Part shown: in pieces, positions 42,873-51,583 of the stretch | Position numbering within the stretch: position 1 is the stretch's first letter | Layout of the letters: every line of letters begins with the position of its first letter | Assembly (NCBI RefSeq): GCF_014649375.1 | Contig: NZ_BMSX01000019.1 | Coordinates: 152,541 to 216,540, forward strand | Length of the DNA stretch: 64,000 nucleotides | Origin: Streptomyces aurantiogriseus | GTDB taxonomy: Bacteria; Actinomycetota; Actinomycetes; Streptomycetales; Streptomycetaceae | Direction of reading: 5' to 3' | Translations under genes and position numbers: made by a program | Notes under the pieces: generated by a model | Database searches by the model: none | What the model was told of the DNA's origin: nothing | The model's input: only the letters and a program-made list of their open reading frames with translations

Positions 42873-44465
42873 GTGTCGTCCCATCCCCCTCGTGCCACGC
42901 GCTCCCAAGGGCGCAGAAGACTGGCCGTCGGAGCGTTAGTCACCGCGCTGTTCGGCCAGTTGCTCGCCGGGACCGCCGTGGCCGCGCCCTCGTCCAAGAC
43001 CCCGTCCCCCGGGCGCATAGCCTGGCAACCCTGTGCGTCTCCCTCCGGCGAGGGCACCTTCGAGTGCGCCACCCTGAAGGTCCCCGTGGACTGGAAGCGG
43101 CCGCACGGCGCCACCATCGACCTGGCGCTCGCCCGTCACCTGGCCACCGACCCGGAGCGCCGGATCGGCTCGCTGCTGATCAACCCGGGCGGGCCGGGTG
43201 GTTCCGGCGTGGGCTTCGCGTTCAGCGCCCCCGACTCCTTCTCGCCCGAGCTGCTCGAGCGTTTCGACATCGTGGGCTTCGACCCGCGCGGCGTCGGCCT
43301 CAGCAACCCGGTCATGTGCGACTCGGACCGGGTGGCCGCGCAGGGCGCGCTGCTCTATCCGGACAGCGCCTCCTCCTTCGCCGACCTCCGCGAGGCGAAC
43401 CGCGCACTCGGTGAGAACTGCCGCGACCTCACCGGACCGCTCGTCGACCACATGGACACCGCGAGCGTCATCCGCGACATGGACGCGATCCGCGCCGGCC
43501 TCGGCGAGAAGCGGATCAGCTACTACGGCGTCTCCTACGGCACCGGGATCGGTCAGCAGTACGCCGAGCGCTACCCGCACCGCGTCCGCGCGATGACGCT
43601 CGACTCGAACATGGACCACAGCCTGGGCACCTGGGCCTACCAGAAGACCGAGACCATCGCGATGGAGGAGTCGTACGGCCAGTTCGCCGACTGGTGCGCC
43701 CGCACTCCGTCCTGTGTGCTCCACGACCGCGACGCCCGCGCCCTCTTCGACTCGCTCTACCAGCGCGCCGACGCGGGCGAGCTGGTCCTGCCGGGCGACC
43801 CGCCCTACACCGTCACCACCCAGGACCTCCAGAGCATCGCCTTCGGCTACATGTACGACCCGGCCTCCTGGTTCCAGTTCGCCGAGGACCTCGCCTTCCT
43901 GGACGCCGCCGACCCCGCGGCGGCCCGGTCCTTGAAGCGGCGCGGTGAGCCGACGGAGTTCGCGTACCTGCCGGTGATGTGCCAGGACTACGACTTCGAT
44001 GTCCCGTCGTACGCCACCCTCGCCCGCTACGAACGCGAACTGGCCCGCCTCGCGCCCGTCACCCGTCTCAGCTCCCTCGCCTGGACGGACCTGACCGGCT
44101 GCCAGAACTGGCCGACGAAGGTGACCAACCCGCCCCACAGACTCCGGGTCGACGGCACTCCACCGATCCTGGTGACCAACAGCCGTTACGACGTGGCCAC
44201 TCCGTACTCCTGGGGCTCCAACGCGGCCCGCCAGATCGGCCGGGAGGCCGCGTTCCTCACGTACGACGGTGTCGGCCACGGCGACTACTGGCTGAGCCCG
44301 TGCGCGCGTGACGCCATCGACACCTACCTCCTCACGTTGAAGACGCCCCGCAAGGGCGCCCACTGCCCCGCGGTCTGGCCGACCGGGCCCTCCGCCCAAC
44401 GGCAGTCGCCGACCGGTCTCGTCAACCCGCTGCCCGAGTTGCTGGGAACGGGGACACACCGGTGA
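42873..44465 (+). CDS. Secreted alpha/beta-hydrolase peptidase (tripeptidyl-aminopeptidase-like)
   Basis: A 530-residue secreted enzyme. The signal peptide (LAVGALVTALFGQLLAGTAVAA) is followed by the S33-type fold: oxyanion loop NPGGPGGSG, DPRGVGLSNP, nucleophile GVSYGTG, and the C-terminal TAP-like domain with His in GVGHGDYW. Streptomyces SlpD/SlpE/Tap proteases share this pattern and cleave tripeptides from protein N-termini. GTG 42873 has GGAGGA upstream. Six or more cysteines suggest disulphides. Confidence 0.88.
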   Translation: MSSHPPRATRSQGRRRLAVGALVTALFGQLLAGTAVAAPSSKTPSPGRIAWQPCASPSGEGTFECATLKVPVDWKRPHGATIDLALARHLATDPERRIGSLLINPGGPGGSGVGFAFSAPDSFSPELLERFDIVGFDPRGVGLSNPVMCDSDRVAAQGALLYPDSASSFADLREANRALGENCRDLTGPLVDHMDTASVIRDMDAIRAGLGEKRISYYGVSYGTGIGQQYAERYPHRVRAMTLDSNMDHSLGTWAYQKTETIAMEESYGQFADWCARTPSCVLHDRDARALFDSLYQRADAGELVLPGDPPYTVTTQDLQSIAFGYMYDPASWFQFAEDLAFLDAADPAAARSLKRRGEPTEFAYLPVMCQDYDFDVPSYATLARYERELARLAPVTRLSSLAWTDLTGCQNWPTKVTNPPHRLRVDGTPPILVTNSRYDVATPYSWGSNAARQIGREAAFLTYDGVGHGDYWLSPCARDAIDTYLLTLKTPRKGAHCPAVWPTGPSAQRQSPTGLVNPLPELLGTGTHR

Positions 44466-44673
44466 ACCGTGTGACCGTGCCCGATCCGGCGCGGTCCTGA
44501 GGGTGAGGGGCGCGCTCCCGGCCGATCGGGGGCGCGTCCCTCGGGCCGACGGCGCGATGACCGGCAGTGCGTTGACTCGGCGCGTTCGGGCGGCTTCGAT
44601 CGGTAGGCTGACCACGTCCAACCGGCCGCGTCGCGGCGGGCGTTGGAGATCCGCTGGGAGGCTGTACCGCCCG

Positions 44674-46542
44674 TTGTCCCACGACCAACACTCCCCTGAC
44701 CGACGGAATGCCGAGGAGCGGGCCGAGCCGGAGTGGTCCACCCTCTTAAGGCGTCGCCCGGCGTCACCTTCCGGTGAGGACTGGAGCGCGCGCGAACAGC
44801 CCCGCCTCGTCATTCTGACCGCGGCGCTGTCCGAGTACAGGACGGTCAGGGAGTTCCTGACGCATGTGGGTACGGCGCGTTCGACGTCCGGAGCGCCGTA
44901 CATGGTGGGTGACCTTGCCGTGACTGATGGTGTCTGGGAGGTGTGGGTCACCTGCGTCGGGCAGGGCAACATCGCCGCGGCGCTCCAGGCAAGTCAGGCG
45001 GTCCAGGAGCTGCGGCCCGCACTCATCGCGTTCGTCGGAACGGCCGGCAGCCTGAAGAACGACGTCGAGCTGGGAGACGTCGTGTTCGCCACGAAGGTCT
45101 ACGGCTACGAGTCGGCGAAGCAGACGGACGACGCGCTGCTGGGGCGGCCCGTGATCGAGGTGACGGACCGGACTCTCACCCAGCTCGCGTTCCGGGTGGC
45201 CGCCGAGGGAGCCTGGCGCAAGCGCGCCCCCGAGAGTGACCGTCGGTCGCGGCCGACGGCGCACGTGGCGCCCATCGCGGCGGGCGACAAGCTCCACACG
45301 GGTAACCGCTCGGACCTCTACCAGTATCTGCGCGAGTCCTTCGACGACGCCCACGCGGTGGAGATGGAGGGGCTGGGTTTCCTCAGCGGTGCCCGGTTCT
45401 GGCCCACCGACACAAAGGCCGTGCTGGTACGGGGCGTTTCGGACCGGCTCGTCGACAAGCGGCCCGACCAGGACGCCGTACTGCAGCCCGCCGCCTGCCG
45501 CAACGCGATGGCCTTCCTGTGGGAACTGCTGGAGGGCTGCTGGCCCGTTAGGGGCGCCGCCGGGCAGCAGTCGCACCTCTCCCCCGGTTCCGGGCGCGCG
45601 CACCTGACCAATCCCCCCACGTTCATCCCGCTCGCCCGCGACAGCGGCGTCACCGTGGCCAGACGCGACGACATCCCTGAGCTGGACCTCGTCGGTGAGA
45701 TCGTCGACGGGCGGTACCGGCTGATGCGAGAGGTCGGCCGCGGTGCTCTGAACGTGGTGTGGGAGGCCGAGGAGTTCGCCTTCGGCGGCTCCCTCGGACG
45801 GGTGGCGCTGAAACTGCAGCCGCCCAAGGGTGACAAGCGTTTCGTGTACTTCTCGCGCGAGGCCGTCGTGATGGCCGGGCTCGACGCGCCCAACATCCTG
45901 CCGTACCGCAGCGCCGGAACGCAGGTCGGAGGGCGGCTCGACCGCTGGAGCTTCATCTGCACCGCTCTCGCGGAGTTCTCCCTTCGTGACGCGGTCAACG
46001 AAGAGCCGCTCTGGGGCTCGGAGCTCCTGCACATGCTGCGGGATGTCGCTGCCGGCCTGTGCCATCTCCATGCCCGGCGGCTGATCCATGGTGACGTGAA
46101 GCCCGCCAACATCCTCCGTCTCGGGGAGCGTTGGGTCATCGGCGACTTCGGGCTCACCCAGAAAACCGGTGCGCGTGAGCCGGAGGGCACCGTCGGCTAC
46201 ATGGCGCCCGAGCGGTTCAACGGTGTGGTGACCAGCAAGAACGACGTGTACTCGTTCGCCGTGACCGCCGCCGTCGCGGCCTCCGGGAACCCGCGCAACG
46301 AGAACAGCACGGTGGACAGCACCATGGTCAGGATCATGAACCTCCTTCTGGCGAACGTCCCCAAGCCACCTCCGCTGTGGGCCGACCGCTTCCCCCCGGC
46401 GGTCGCGGACGCTCTCCGTAAGGCACTCAAGCACAATCCCACTGCCAGGCCGGGCATGAAGGAGATCCTGGAGCTGCTGAACAGCGGCGACACCGACGGC
46501 CCTGTCAGCAGCCCCCGTTCCAGAGCACGCCACGCCAGGTGA
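44674..46542 (+). CDS. Nucleosidase (MTAN/PNP-type)-Ser/Thr protein kinase fusion
   Basis: A protein of about 622 residues with two complete domains. Residues 44-290 are a phosphorylase-superfamily nucleosidase: VILTAALSEY (Glu54), VGQGNIAAA, AFVGTAGSLKNDVELGDVV, APIAAGDKLHTG, AVEMEG (Glu230, Glu232) and RGVSD (Asp257), matching the substrate and acid residues of MTAN enzymes. Residues 340-600 are a Hanks-type kinase: glycine loop GRGALNVVWEA, Lys380, HGDVKPAN (Asp474), DFG (491-493), APE (511-513). The HGD replaces HRD, so it is a non-RD kinase. No membrane helix. The start is uncertain: TTG 44674 follows GGGAGG, but ATG 44557 or 44503 would add an Arg-rich N-terminus. No partner gene is adjacent. 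Confidence 0.85.
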   Translation: MSHDQHSPDRRNAEERAEPEWSTLLRRRPASPSGEDWSAREQPRLVILTAALSEYRTVREFLTHVGTARSTSGAPYMVGDLAVTDGVWEVWVTCVGQGNIAAALQASQAVQELRPALIAFVGTAGSLKNDVELGDVVFATKVYGYESAKQTDDALLGRPVIEVTDRTLTQLAFRVAAEGAWRKRAPESDRRSRPTAHVAPIAAGDKLHTGNRSDLYQYLRESFDDAHAVEMEGLGFLSGARFWPTDTKAVLVRGVSDRLVDKRPDQDAVLQPAACRNAMAFLWELLEGCWPVRGAAGQQSHLSPGSGRAHLTNPPTFIPLARDSGVTVARRDDIPELDLVGEIVDGRYRLMREVGRGALNVVWEAEEFAFGGSLGRVALKLQPPKGDKRFVYFSREAVVMAGLDAPNILPYRSAGTQVGGRLDRWSFICTALAEFSLRDAVNEEPLWGSELLHMLRDVAAGLCHLHARRLIHGDVKPANILRLGERWVIGDFGLTQKTGAREPEGTVGYMAPERFNGVVTSKNDVYSFAVTAAVAASGNPRNENSTVDSTMVRIMNLLLANVPKPPPLWADRFPPAVADALRKALKHNPTARPGMKEILELLNSGDTDGPVSSPRSRARHAR

Positions 46543-46574
46543 ACCACGCCAGAGGTGAACCGCGCCAGGTAAAC
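46531..46574. repeat. Three imperfect tandem repeats over the fusion gene stop codon
   Basis: CACGCCAGGTGAAC (46531-46544), CACGCCAGAGGTGAAC (46545-46560), CGCGCCAGGTAAAC (46561-46574), followed by a partial CACGC. The first copy contains the stop codon of the kinase fusion. This looks like slipped-strand expansion at the gene end. Confidence 0.65.
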
Positions 46575-46612
46575 CACGCAACAACACCTCGTCACGGGGT
46601 AGCCGGGCCTGC

Positions 46613-47374
46613 ATGGCTGAAGTAGTGCAGGCAGGACTGTGGGGGCTGCTGGCCGGCTCGGCGCTGTTGGTCGGTGCCGTGGTGGGGTTCGGGCTGCGGG
46701 TCCCGCAGAAGGTGATCGCGACGGTGATGGCCTTCGGCGCCGGGGTGTTGTTGTCGGCGGTCTCCTTCGAACTGGTCGGGGAGGCGTACGAGCAGGCGGG
46801 GCTCGCGCCCGCCGCGGTCGGCACGCTCGCCGGGGCGGCGGCCTACACCGGGGGCAATGTCTGGCTGGCCCGCCGGGGCGCCCGGCATCGCAAGCGTTCC
46901 GGTCATGAGCCGACGCAGGCGCAGCCCTCGGAGAGCGAGCAGGGCGGTTCGGGTGCGGCGCTCGCACTCGGCGCCCTCCTGGACGGTGTGCCGGAGTCCG
47001 CGGTCATCGGCGTCAGCCTGCTCGACGGGGGTGCGGTCAGTCTGGTGACCGTGGCGGCGGTGTTCATCAGCAACGTGCCCGAGGGTCTGTCCAGTTCGGC
47101 GGGGATGAGGAAGGCCGGCCGCGGCAAGGGCTATGTCTTCGGCGTCTGGGGAGCGATCGCCGCCGCGAGCACGCTGTCGGCCGTTCTCGGCTACACCGTG
47201 ATCGGCGCCTTCTCGCCCGCCGTGATCGCCGCGGTCACTGCGGTGGCCGCCGGGGCGATCCTCGCCATGATCGCCGACACGATGATCCCGGAGGCGTTCC
47301 AGGACGCCCACCTGGCCATCGGGCTGATCACCGTGTGCGGCTTCCTGGTGTCCTTCGCCCTCTCGCACTCCTGA
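46613..47374 (+). CDS. ZIP-family divalent metal transporter
   Basis: A 253-residue integral membrane protein with eight hydrophobic segments and a short hydrophilic loop (about 90-110). The transport helices carry GALLDGVPESAVIG and ISNVPEGLSSS, the metal-binding helices IV and V in which many ZIPs have histidine; here Asp, Glu and Asn remain but the His is absent. Possible substrates are zinc or iron. ATG 46613 lies 70 bp after the kinase fusion. Confidence 0.83.
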   Translation: MAEVVQAGLWGLLAGSALLVGAVVGFGLRVPQKVIATVMAFGAGVLLSAVSFELVGEAYEQAGLAPAAVGTLAGAAAYTGGNVWLARRGARHRKRSGHEPTQAQPSESEQGGSGAALALGALLDGVPESAVIGVSLLDGGAVSLVTVAAVFISNVPEGLSSSAGMRKAGRGKGYVFGVWGAIAAASTLSAVLGYTVIGAFSPAVIAAVTAVAAGAILAMIADTMIPEAFQDAHLAIGLITVCGFLVSFALSHS

Positions 47375-47509
47375 TCAGCGCAGCGACTGAACGGCGCAGA
47401 GGACGCCGAGCACGGCGGCCGGGGCGCCGAGCAGCAGGCGCAGGGCCTTGTCGGGCGGGCGGGGTTGCAGCCGGGCCCCGACGTAGCCACCGAGCAGCCC
47501 CCTCCCCCG
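47375..47509 (-). pseudogene. C-terminal remnant of a TauE/SafE permease gene
   Basis: The minus frame ends GGYVGARLQPRPPDKALRLL and GVLCAVQSLR before its stop at 47375. This is the C-terminal membrane segment of TauE/SafE sulfite/anion exporters. No corresponding N-terminal sequence is found upstream; beyond about 47510 the frame loses similarity. Roughly 45 of about 250 residues remain. It abuts the ZIP stop codon directly. Confidence 0.6.
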
Positions 47510-47600
47510 CCCCACAGGCCAGGCCGAGGTACGGACATCTCGGCCTCTTTTGCCGACCTGCCTGCCGACGGGACGGGACATGCCCCATGATGGGCGGGCC

Positions 47601-48263
47601 ATGCACCAGCCCGTCACCACGCCCCGCGCGCCTCTGCCCGTCCTGCGGGCCGCGATGTTCGCCGTCGTCGGCACGGTGCTGGGGGCGAGCGCGCACCATC
47701 TGCTCGGGGAGGGGCCGGTGCCGTGGGCGCGGGGCGGAGCCGCGGCCGCGGTGCTCTTCGGTCTGGGGCTGGCCGGCACGCGCCGCCCCCGCCGTCTGGT
47801 CACGGTCGCCGTCTGCAGCGTGGTCGCCCAGTGCGGACTGCACCTGTGGCTGACGCTCACCCCGCGGACCCGGCACACGCCGGCGACGGCCGCGCTCCAC
47901 GCGCGGCACCACGGCGGTCAGGTCCACGACGTCCACGTCGCCTGGCACGAGCGCCTGCACGGCTCGATGGCCATGACGGTGGCCCACGCCCTGGTCGCCC
48001 TACTCGTCGCCGTCCTCCTGCACCGGGCGGACCTGGCGTGCTGGACGCTGGCGCACGGGGTGACGGCGGTGCTCGAGGCTCTGCGCGCGCGGCTGGCCTC
48101 CGCCCGGCCGGCGGCCGTCGGCCGTCTGTCGGCGGCCGAGGCGCTCGGGCGCCCCGTCGTCCTGCCGGCCGGGGGCGGCGGGCTGCGGGCGGTCGGACCG
48201 GTCCTCGCACACGCGGTCGTACGGCGGGGTCCTCCCGCGACGAGGACTGCTCTCGTCAACTGA
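47601..48263 (+). CDS. Membrane protein with His-rich loop, unknown function
   Basis: A 220-residue protein with about four to five hydrophobic segments (LRAAMFAVVGTVLGASAHHLL, LVTVAVCSVVAQCGLHL, MTVAHALVALLVAVLLH). A loop after the second pair is histidine-rich (HARHHGG, HDVHVAWHERLHG), suggesting metal contact. The C-terminal part is Ala/Arg-rich. It directly precedes the YcnI copper protein gene, so a role in copper handling is plausible. ATG 47601 is chosen; ATG 47580 is an alternative. Confidence 0.7.
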   Translation: MHQPVTTPRAPLPVLRAAMFAVVGTVLGASAHHLLGEGPVPWARGGAAAAVLFGLGLAGTRRPRRLVTVAVCSVVAQCGLHLWLTLTPRTRHTPATAALHARHHGGQVHDVHVAWHERLHGSMAMTVAHALVALLVAVLLHRADLACWTLAHGVTAVLEALRARLASARPAAVGRLSAAEALGRPVVLPAGGGGLRAVGPVLAHAVVRRGPPATRTALVN

Positions 48264-48331
48264 CCCCACCGGGGCGGCGGTTCGGTCCCGCCGTGCGGCT
48301 GCCCCGTCATCCCTTGTGCCTGGAGACACCC

Positions 48332-49075
48332 ATGTCCCGCTTCACCCTGTCGCGCGCCGCGCGCCGCCTGACCGTCGCGGCGGCCGCCGCGACGACCGCC
48401 GTCCTGCTCACCGCCGTGCCGGCCGCCGCCCATGTGGAGGTCGAGTCCGCCAACGCCCAAGCCCTCGCGGAGAACGTCGAGATCACCTTCGTCGCCGAGT
48501 CGGAGTCCGCCACCGCCGGCATCACCCAGCTGCGGGTGGTCCTGCCCAAGGGCATCACGCCCGCCGACGTGGTGTACGGCAAGGGCCCAGCGGGCTGGAA
48601 ATTCACCGCCGACGCCGAGGGATACGTCGTCAAGGGCCCCGCCGTGAAGGTCGGCGAGAACGCCGAGCACTCGATCGTCGTCCGGCAGCTGCCCGACGCG
48701 AAGGAGCTGGCGTTCAAGACGCTCCAGACCTACAGCGACGGCAAGGTCGACCGCTGGATCGAACTCGGCGAGTCCGGGGGCGACGGTCACGGTCATGGCA
48801 ACGAGGCGCCCGTGCTGAAGCTGAAGGCGGCGGCGCCCGGTGCGAAGCCGGCCACCTCCTCCCCCAGCCCGTCTGCGAGCCCCTCCGCGGCAGCCACCCC
48901 GGCCGCCGAGGAGACCGCCGCCGTCTCGTCCTCCCCGCAGGCGGCCACCACCGAGAAGGAGGATGAGGACGGCGGGCTGTCCGCCGGCGCCTGGACCGGC
49001 ATCGTCGCCGCCGTCCTCGTCGCGGGCGCCGCCGTGGTGCTTCTCGTCCGCCGACGGGGCAGCGCCCAGGAGTAG
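48332..49075 (+). CDS. YcnI-family (DUF1775) secreted, membrane-anchored copper-binding protein
   Basis: A 247-residue protein. A Sec signal ends AVPAAA-HVEVES, exposing the N-terminal histidine that, with a glutamate, forms the copper site in YcnI proteins. The Trp in AGWKFT is the conserved family tryptophan. A HGHG stretch near residue 155, then a Ser/Pro/Ala linker, a C-terminal helix (GIVAAVLVAGAAVVLLV) and a basic tail anchor it outside the membrane. ATG 48332 has GGAG upstream. Likely role: copper chaperone in the cell wall zone. Confidence 0.87.
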   Translation: MSRFTLSRAARRLTVAAAAATTAVLLTAVPAAAHVEVESANAQALAENVEITFVAESESATAGITQLRVVLPKGITPADVVYGKGPAGWKFTADAEGYVVKGPAVKVGENAEHSIVVRQLPDAKELAFKTLQTYSDGKVDRWIELGESGGDGHGHGNEAPVLKLKAAAPGAKPATSSPSPSASPSAAATPAAEETAAVSSSPQAATTEKEDEDGGLSAGAWTGIVAAVLVAGAAVVLLVRRRGSAQE

Positions 49076-49373
49076 GCGGAGGCTGCGATCGTCCCGGTGA
49101 CCCTCCCGGAACGGATCCGGCAGGAGTGGCCTGTGGGCCGGCCGCCGCGCGGGCACCAGGACGATCGCGGCAGGGCTCCGACGGACCCGTCCTTCGTCGG
49201 TCGTCGTTGCGCGTCGCTTCGTCCCGCAGTGGTTGTCCGCCGTGGCCGGTGCGTCGGCGGGGAGAGGCGTGGTCCCGGGGTGTCTCGGCTGCCGTTCAGG
49301 ACCTGAGTGGGCACAGGGGTTGCGTCTTGAAGGCGGCGTGCGCGGGACGGCGGTCGGAGCGCACGCTCCTGAT
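49076..49373. other. Intergenic region after ycnI-like gene
   Basis: About 300 bp with no supported gene. GCGATCGTCC (49085-49094) and GGACGATCGC (49159-49168) are perfect complements 64 nt apart and could form a long-range stem after the YcnI stop. Nothing else is evident. Confidence 0.45.
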
Positions 49374-49787
49374 ATGGGGGCTGTTGACGAGGGACCGCGG
49401 CGATTACGCGGCAGGACGCCGTATGCGTGCCCGTACTGCGGACTGCCGCAGGACCGGGTGCTGACGCTGGAACACGACTGGGTGCTGCTGGAACCGGAGG
49501 TGACCGTGCTCGCGCACCTCGTGCCCGCCGATCACCGGTGGATCGTGCTGTCCGACGGTCGGGTGGCGGTGTACGGCGTGTGCCCGCCGGACGGGTCGCA
49601 GCGCTGCCGGATCGAGCACCGTCTGGCGTGTTCGGCTCAGCGGCTGCCGGACCTGTGGCCGTGGCTGACGGCCATGCGGGAGGAGAACGCCCGCCGGGCG
49701 GCGCGGCACGACCCAGGGCCCGGACCGGAGCCGCCGGGAGGGCCGCCGGAGGTCGACTTCGCGGATGCGGGTCAGGGCCGGGCGTAG
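49374..49787 (+). CDS. DUF6083-like zinc-ribbon protein
   Basis: A 137-residue protein. It starts with a CPYCG zinc-ribbon half, then VLAHLVPADHRWIVLSDG, and a second half with RCRIEHRLAC. The pattern of CxxC, PxxHRW and CRIxHxLxC is that of a Streptomyces-specific domain family of unknown function. A Pro/Gly-rich tail follows. ATG 49374 is preferred over an upstream start in low-complexity sequence. Confidence 0.7.
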   Translation: MGAVDEGPRRLRGRTPYACPYCGLPQDRVLTLEHDWVLLEPEVTVLAHLVPADHRWIVLSDGRVAVYGVCPPDGSQRCRIEHRLACSAQRLPDLWPWLTAMREENARRAARHDPGPGPEPPGGPPEVDFADAGQGRA

Positions 49788-50041
49788 GCCGCGCCCGCTC
49801 CTGGTCGCAGGCACCTCAGGTGCACGTAGAGCGCGGTGACAGCGGTCTGTGCGAGCGGCAGCGTCACCGCGGCGGAGAGCGGTGCGGCTGACGCGTCCGG
49901 CGTGAGCAGGCCGGCCGCGTGGGCGACGTAGGTGTTCGCAGTGAGGTGCGCGAGGACCTGGTCGTGGACGAGGGTGTCCAGCGGGTCGGCCAGGTGGCGC
50001 ACCAGGAGGTGGACCGCCAGCCAGTAGCCCGCCGTCCGCAT
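49772..50041 (-). CDS. Small hypothetical protein
   Basis: An 89-residue protein of His/Leu/Ala-rich composition with an amphipathic or weakly hydrophobic C-terminal half (AAVTLPLAQTAVTALYVHL). It overlaps the DUF6083-like gene by 16 bp at its 3' end. I do not recognise it. It is kept because codon bias is coding-like and no other frame in this stretch is better. Confidence 0.5.
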   Translation of the reverse strand: MRTAGYWLAVHLLVRHLADPLDTLVHDQVLAHLTANTYVAHAAGLLTPDASAAPLSAAVTLPLAQTAVTALYVHLRCLRPGAGAAYARP

Positions 50042-50211
50042 GCCCCAGCGGATCGCCCTCGCGCCTCAGCGGACCTCGCCCGCGCCGGCTCGCCCATCGC
50101 CCGTCCTCTCCCCCGTCCGCCGTCGAGTCGGACTTCGTCGCCCTCCGGTTTCCTTGGAGACGACGGGAGTTGGGCGCGGGTTCCCGCGGGCGGGGCCCGC
50201 CGAGGTGCGTG

Positions 50212-50640
50212 TCAGATCCGTCCGCCGGTGAGCCGGGTGATCGGCCCGTGGGTGTGGTGTCCGGAGCGGCGGCCCACCGCGTACGACGCGGCGGTCAGCG
50301 CGGTCAGGCCCGCGCCCACGCCGGCGGCGACCAGTTTCCGCTGCGCGATGACGGTCCAGGCCGTCCTGGCCGTGGCGGCGACCTGCCCCGAGGTGGCGAC
50401 GATCGCCTGGCGGCCCGCCTCGACGCCGCGGGCTGCGGTGTGCGCGGCGCCGGCCGTCGCCCCTGCGGCGCGCTCGACTCCGTTCCTGGTCGCTGACGCG
50501 GCGTCATCGGCCTTTGTCGCGGCGCTCTTGGTGGCCCGTGCGGCGGGGGCGGTCGCCTTGGCCGCGGTCCGCCGGCCCTTGGCCGCGGTCGCCCGCTGGG
50601 ATTCGGGGTCTTCGTTCGGTTGGGTGTTCGGTTCGCTCAT
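50212..50640 (-). CDS. Ala/Lys/Arg-rich protein with C-terminal membrane segment
   Basis: A 142-residue protein. The first 75 residues are Ala/Thr/Lys/Arg-rich and histone-H1-like in composition (KGRRTAAKATAPAARATKSA). A hydrophobic segment follows (LVAAGVGAGLTALTAASYAVG), then a basic tail with two His. It may be a membrane-tethered nucleoid or stress protein, but this is a guess. Start ATG 50640. Confidence 0.7.
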   Translation of the reverse strand: MSEPNTQPNEDPESQRATAAKGRRTAAKATAPAARATKSAATKADDAASATRNGVERAAGATAGAAHTAARGVEAGRQAIVATSGQVAATARTAWTVIAQRKLVAAGVGAGLTALTAASYAVGRRSGHHTHGPITRLTGGRI

Positions 50641-50746
50641 TCACATCGCTTTGCCCCTCACTCCGACGGCAAACCCTCCGTCCGCACACCGGCGGCGCGG
50701 TATGTCGCGGGGTTGGGGCCGATCGGTGCCTGGGTAGGGCACGTTC

Positions 50747-51394
50747 ATGCGCCTCGCCCTCTTCGATCTGGACGGCACCCTGGTCGACCGTGCGTCCGCC
50801 TTCGCCGATGCCATAGCCGATCTCTGTCACGACCACGGGTACGGGCCGGAGATCGAGCAGTGGCTGCTGTCGGAGCTCGCCGATCACGCCGACCGGGGAG
50901 ACTTCGCCCGGTTGCGCGCCGCCTTCGGCCTGGGTGAGTCGGCCGATCACCTGTGGCGGGTGTACGTCGACCGCATGGCCGCCGCCGTCACCTGCCGTCC
51001 CGCCGTCCTGCACAGCCTCACCCGGCTGAAGGAGAGCGGCTGGAGCATCGGCGTCGCCACGAACGGGTCGTCCGACATCCAGCGCGCCAAGGTACGCGCC
51101 ACGGGCCTCGCCGACCTCGTGGACGGTATCGCGGCCTCCGGCGACATCGACGTCCGCAAGCCGGACCCGCGCCTGTTCGAGCTGGCCGCGGCCCGCTGTG
51201 GCACCCAGCTCACCTCCGGCGACTGGATGACCGGCGACAACCCGGAGACCGACATCCACGGCGGGCACGGAGCGGGCCTGAGAACCATCTGGGTCGCGGG
51301 CCGGCCCTGGCCCGAGGAACTGGCCGTGCCCCACCACACCGTCACCGACGTGACCCAGGCCGTCGACTACCTGCTGGCGCACTCCTCGGTGTAG
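50747..51394 (+). CDS. HAD-superfamily hydrolase
   Basis: A 215-residue phosphatase. DLDGTLVD (motif I), GVATNGSS (motif II), VRKPDPRLFE (motif III lysine) and GDNPETDIHGG (motif IV) are all intact. An alpha-helical C1 cap lies between motifs I and II. Typical of phosphoglycolate-phosphatase-like enzymes; substrate unknown. Standalone gene. Confidence 0.88.
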   Translation: MRLALFDLDGTLVDRASAFADAIADLCHDHGYGPEIEQWLLSELADHADRGDFARLRAAFGLGESADHLWRVYVDRMAAAVTCRPAVLHSLTRLKESGWSIGVATNGSSDIQRAKVRATGLADLVDGIAASGDIDVRKPDPRLFELAAARCGTQLTSGDWMTGDNPETDIHGGHGAGLRTIWVAGRPWPEELAVPHHTVTDVTQAVDYLLAHSSV

Positions 51395-51583
51395 GCCGCA
51401 CGGGGTCCCGTCGAGCGGGCGTGCCCCGCGGCGAGCACCAGCGGATGACCGGAAACCGCCCTGGGCCCACGGCACTTGTTCGACTCGAAGGCGCCTCCCC
51501 TTCACGCGCAGGCCGCCTTGACGTTCGCTCGGACGACCAAGATCACTACGTTTGTCATGCCCGCTACGGAAGGAAGGTTCGAC

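Noticed and set aside
46531..46574. Possible CRISPR-like or attachment repeat
   Set aside because: Units are contiguous without spacers and differ from each other; no cas, integrase or tRNA gene is near.
51476..51560. Possible PHO box upstream of the phytase
   Set aside because: GTTCG occurs twice but the 11-bp-spaced GTTCACC-type direct repeats expected for PhoP are not present.
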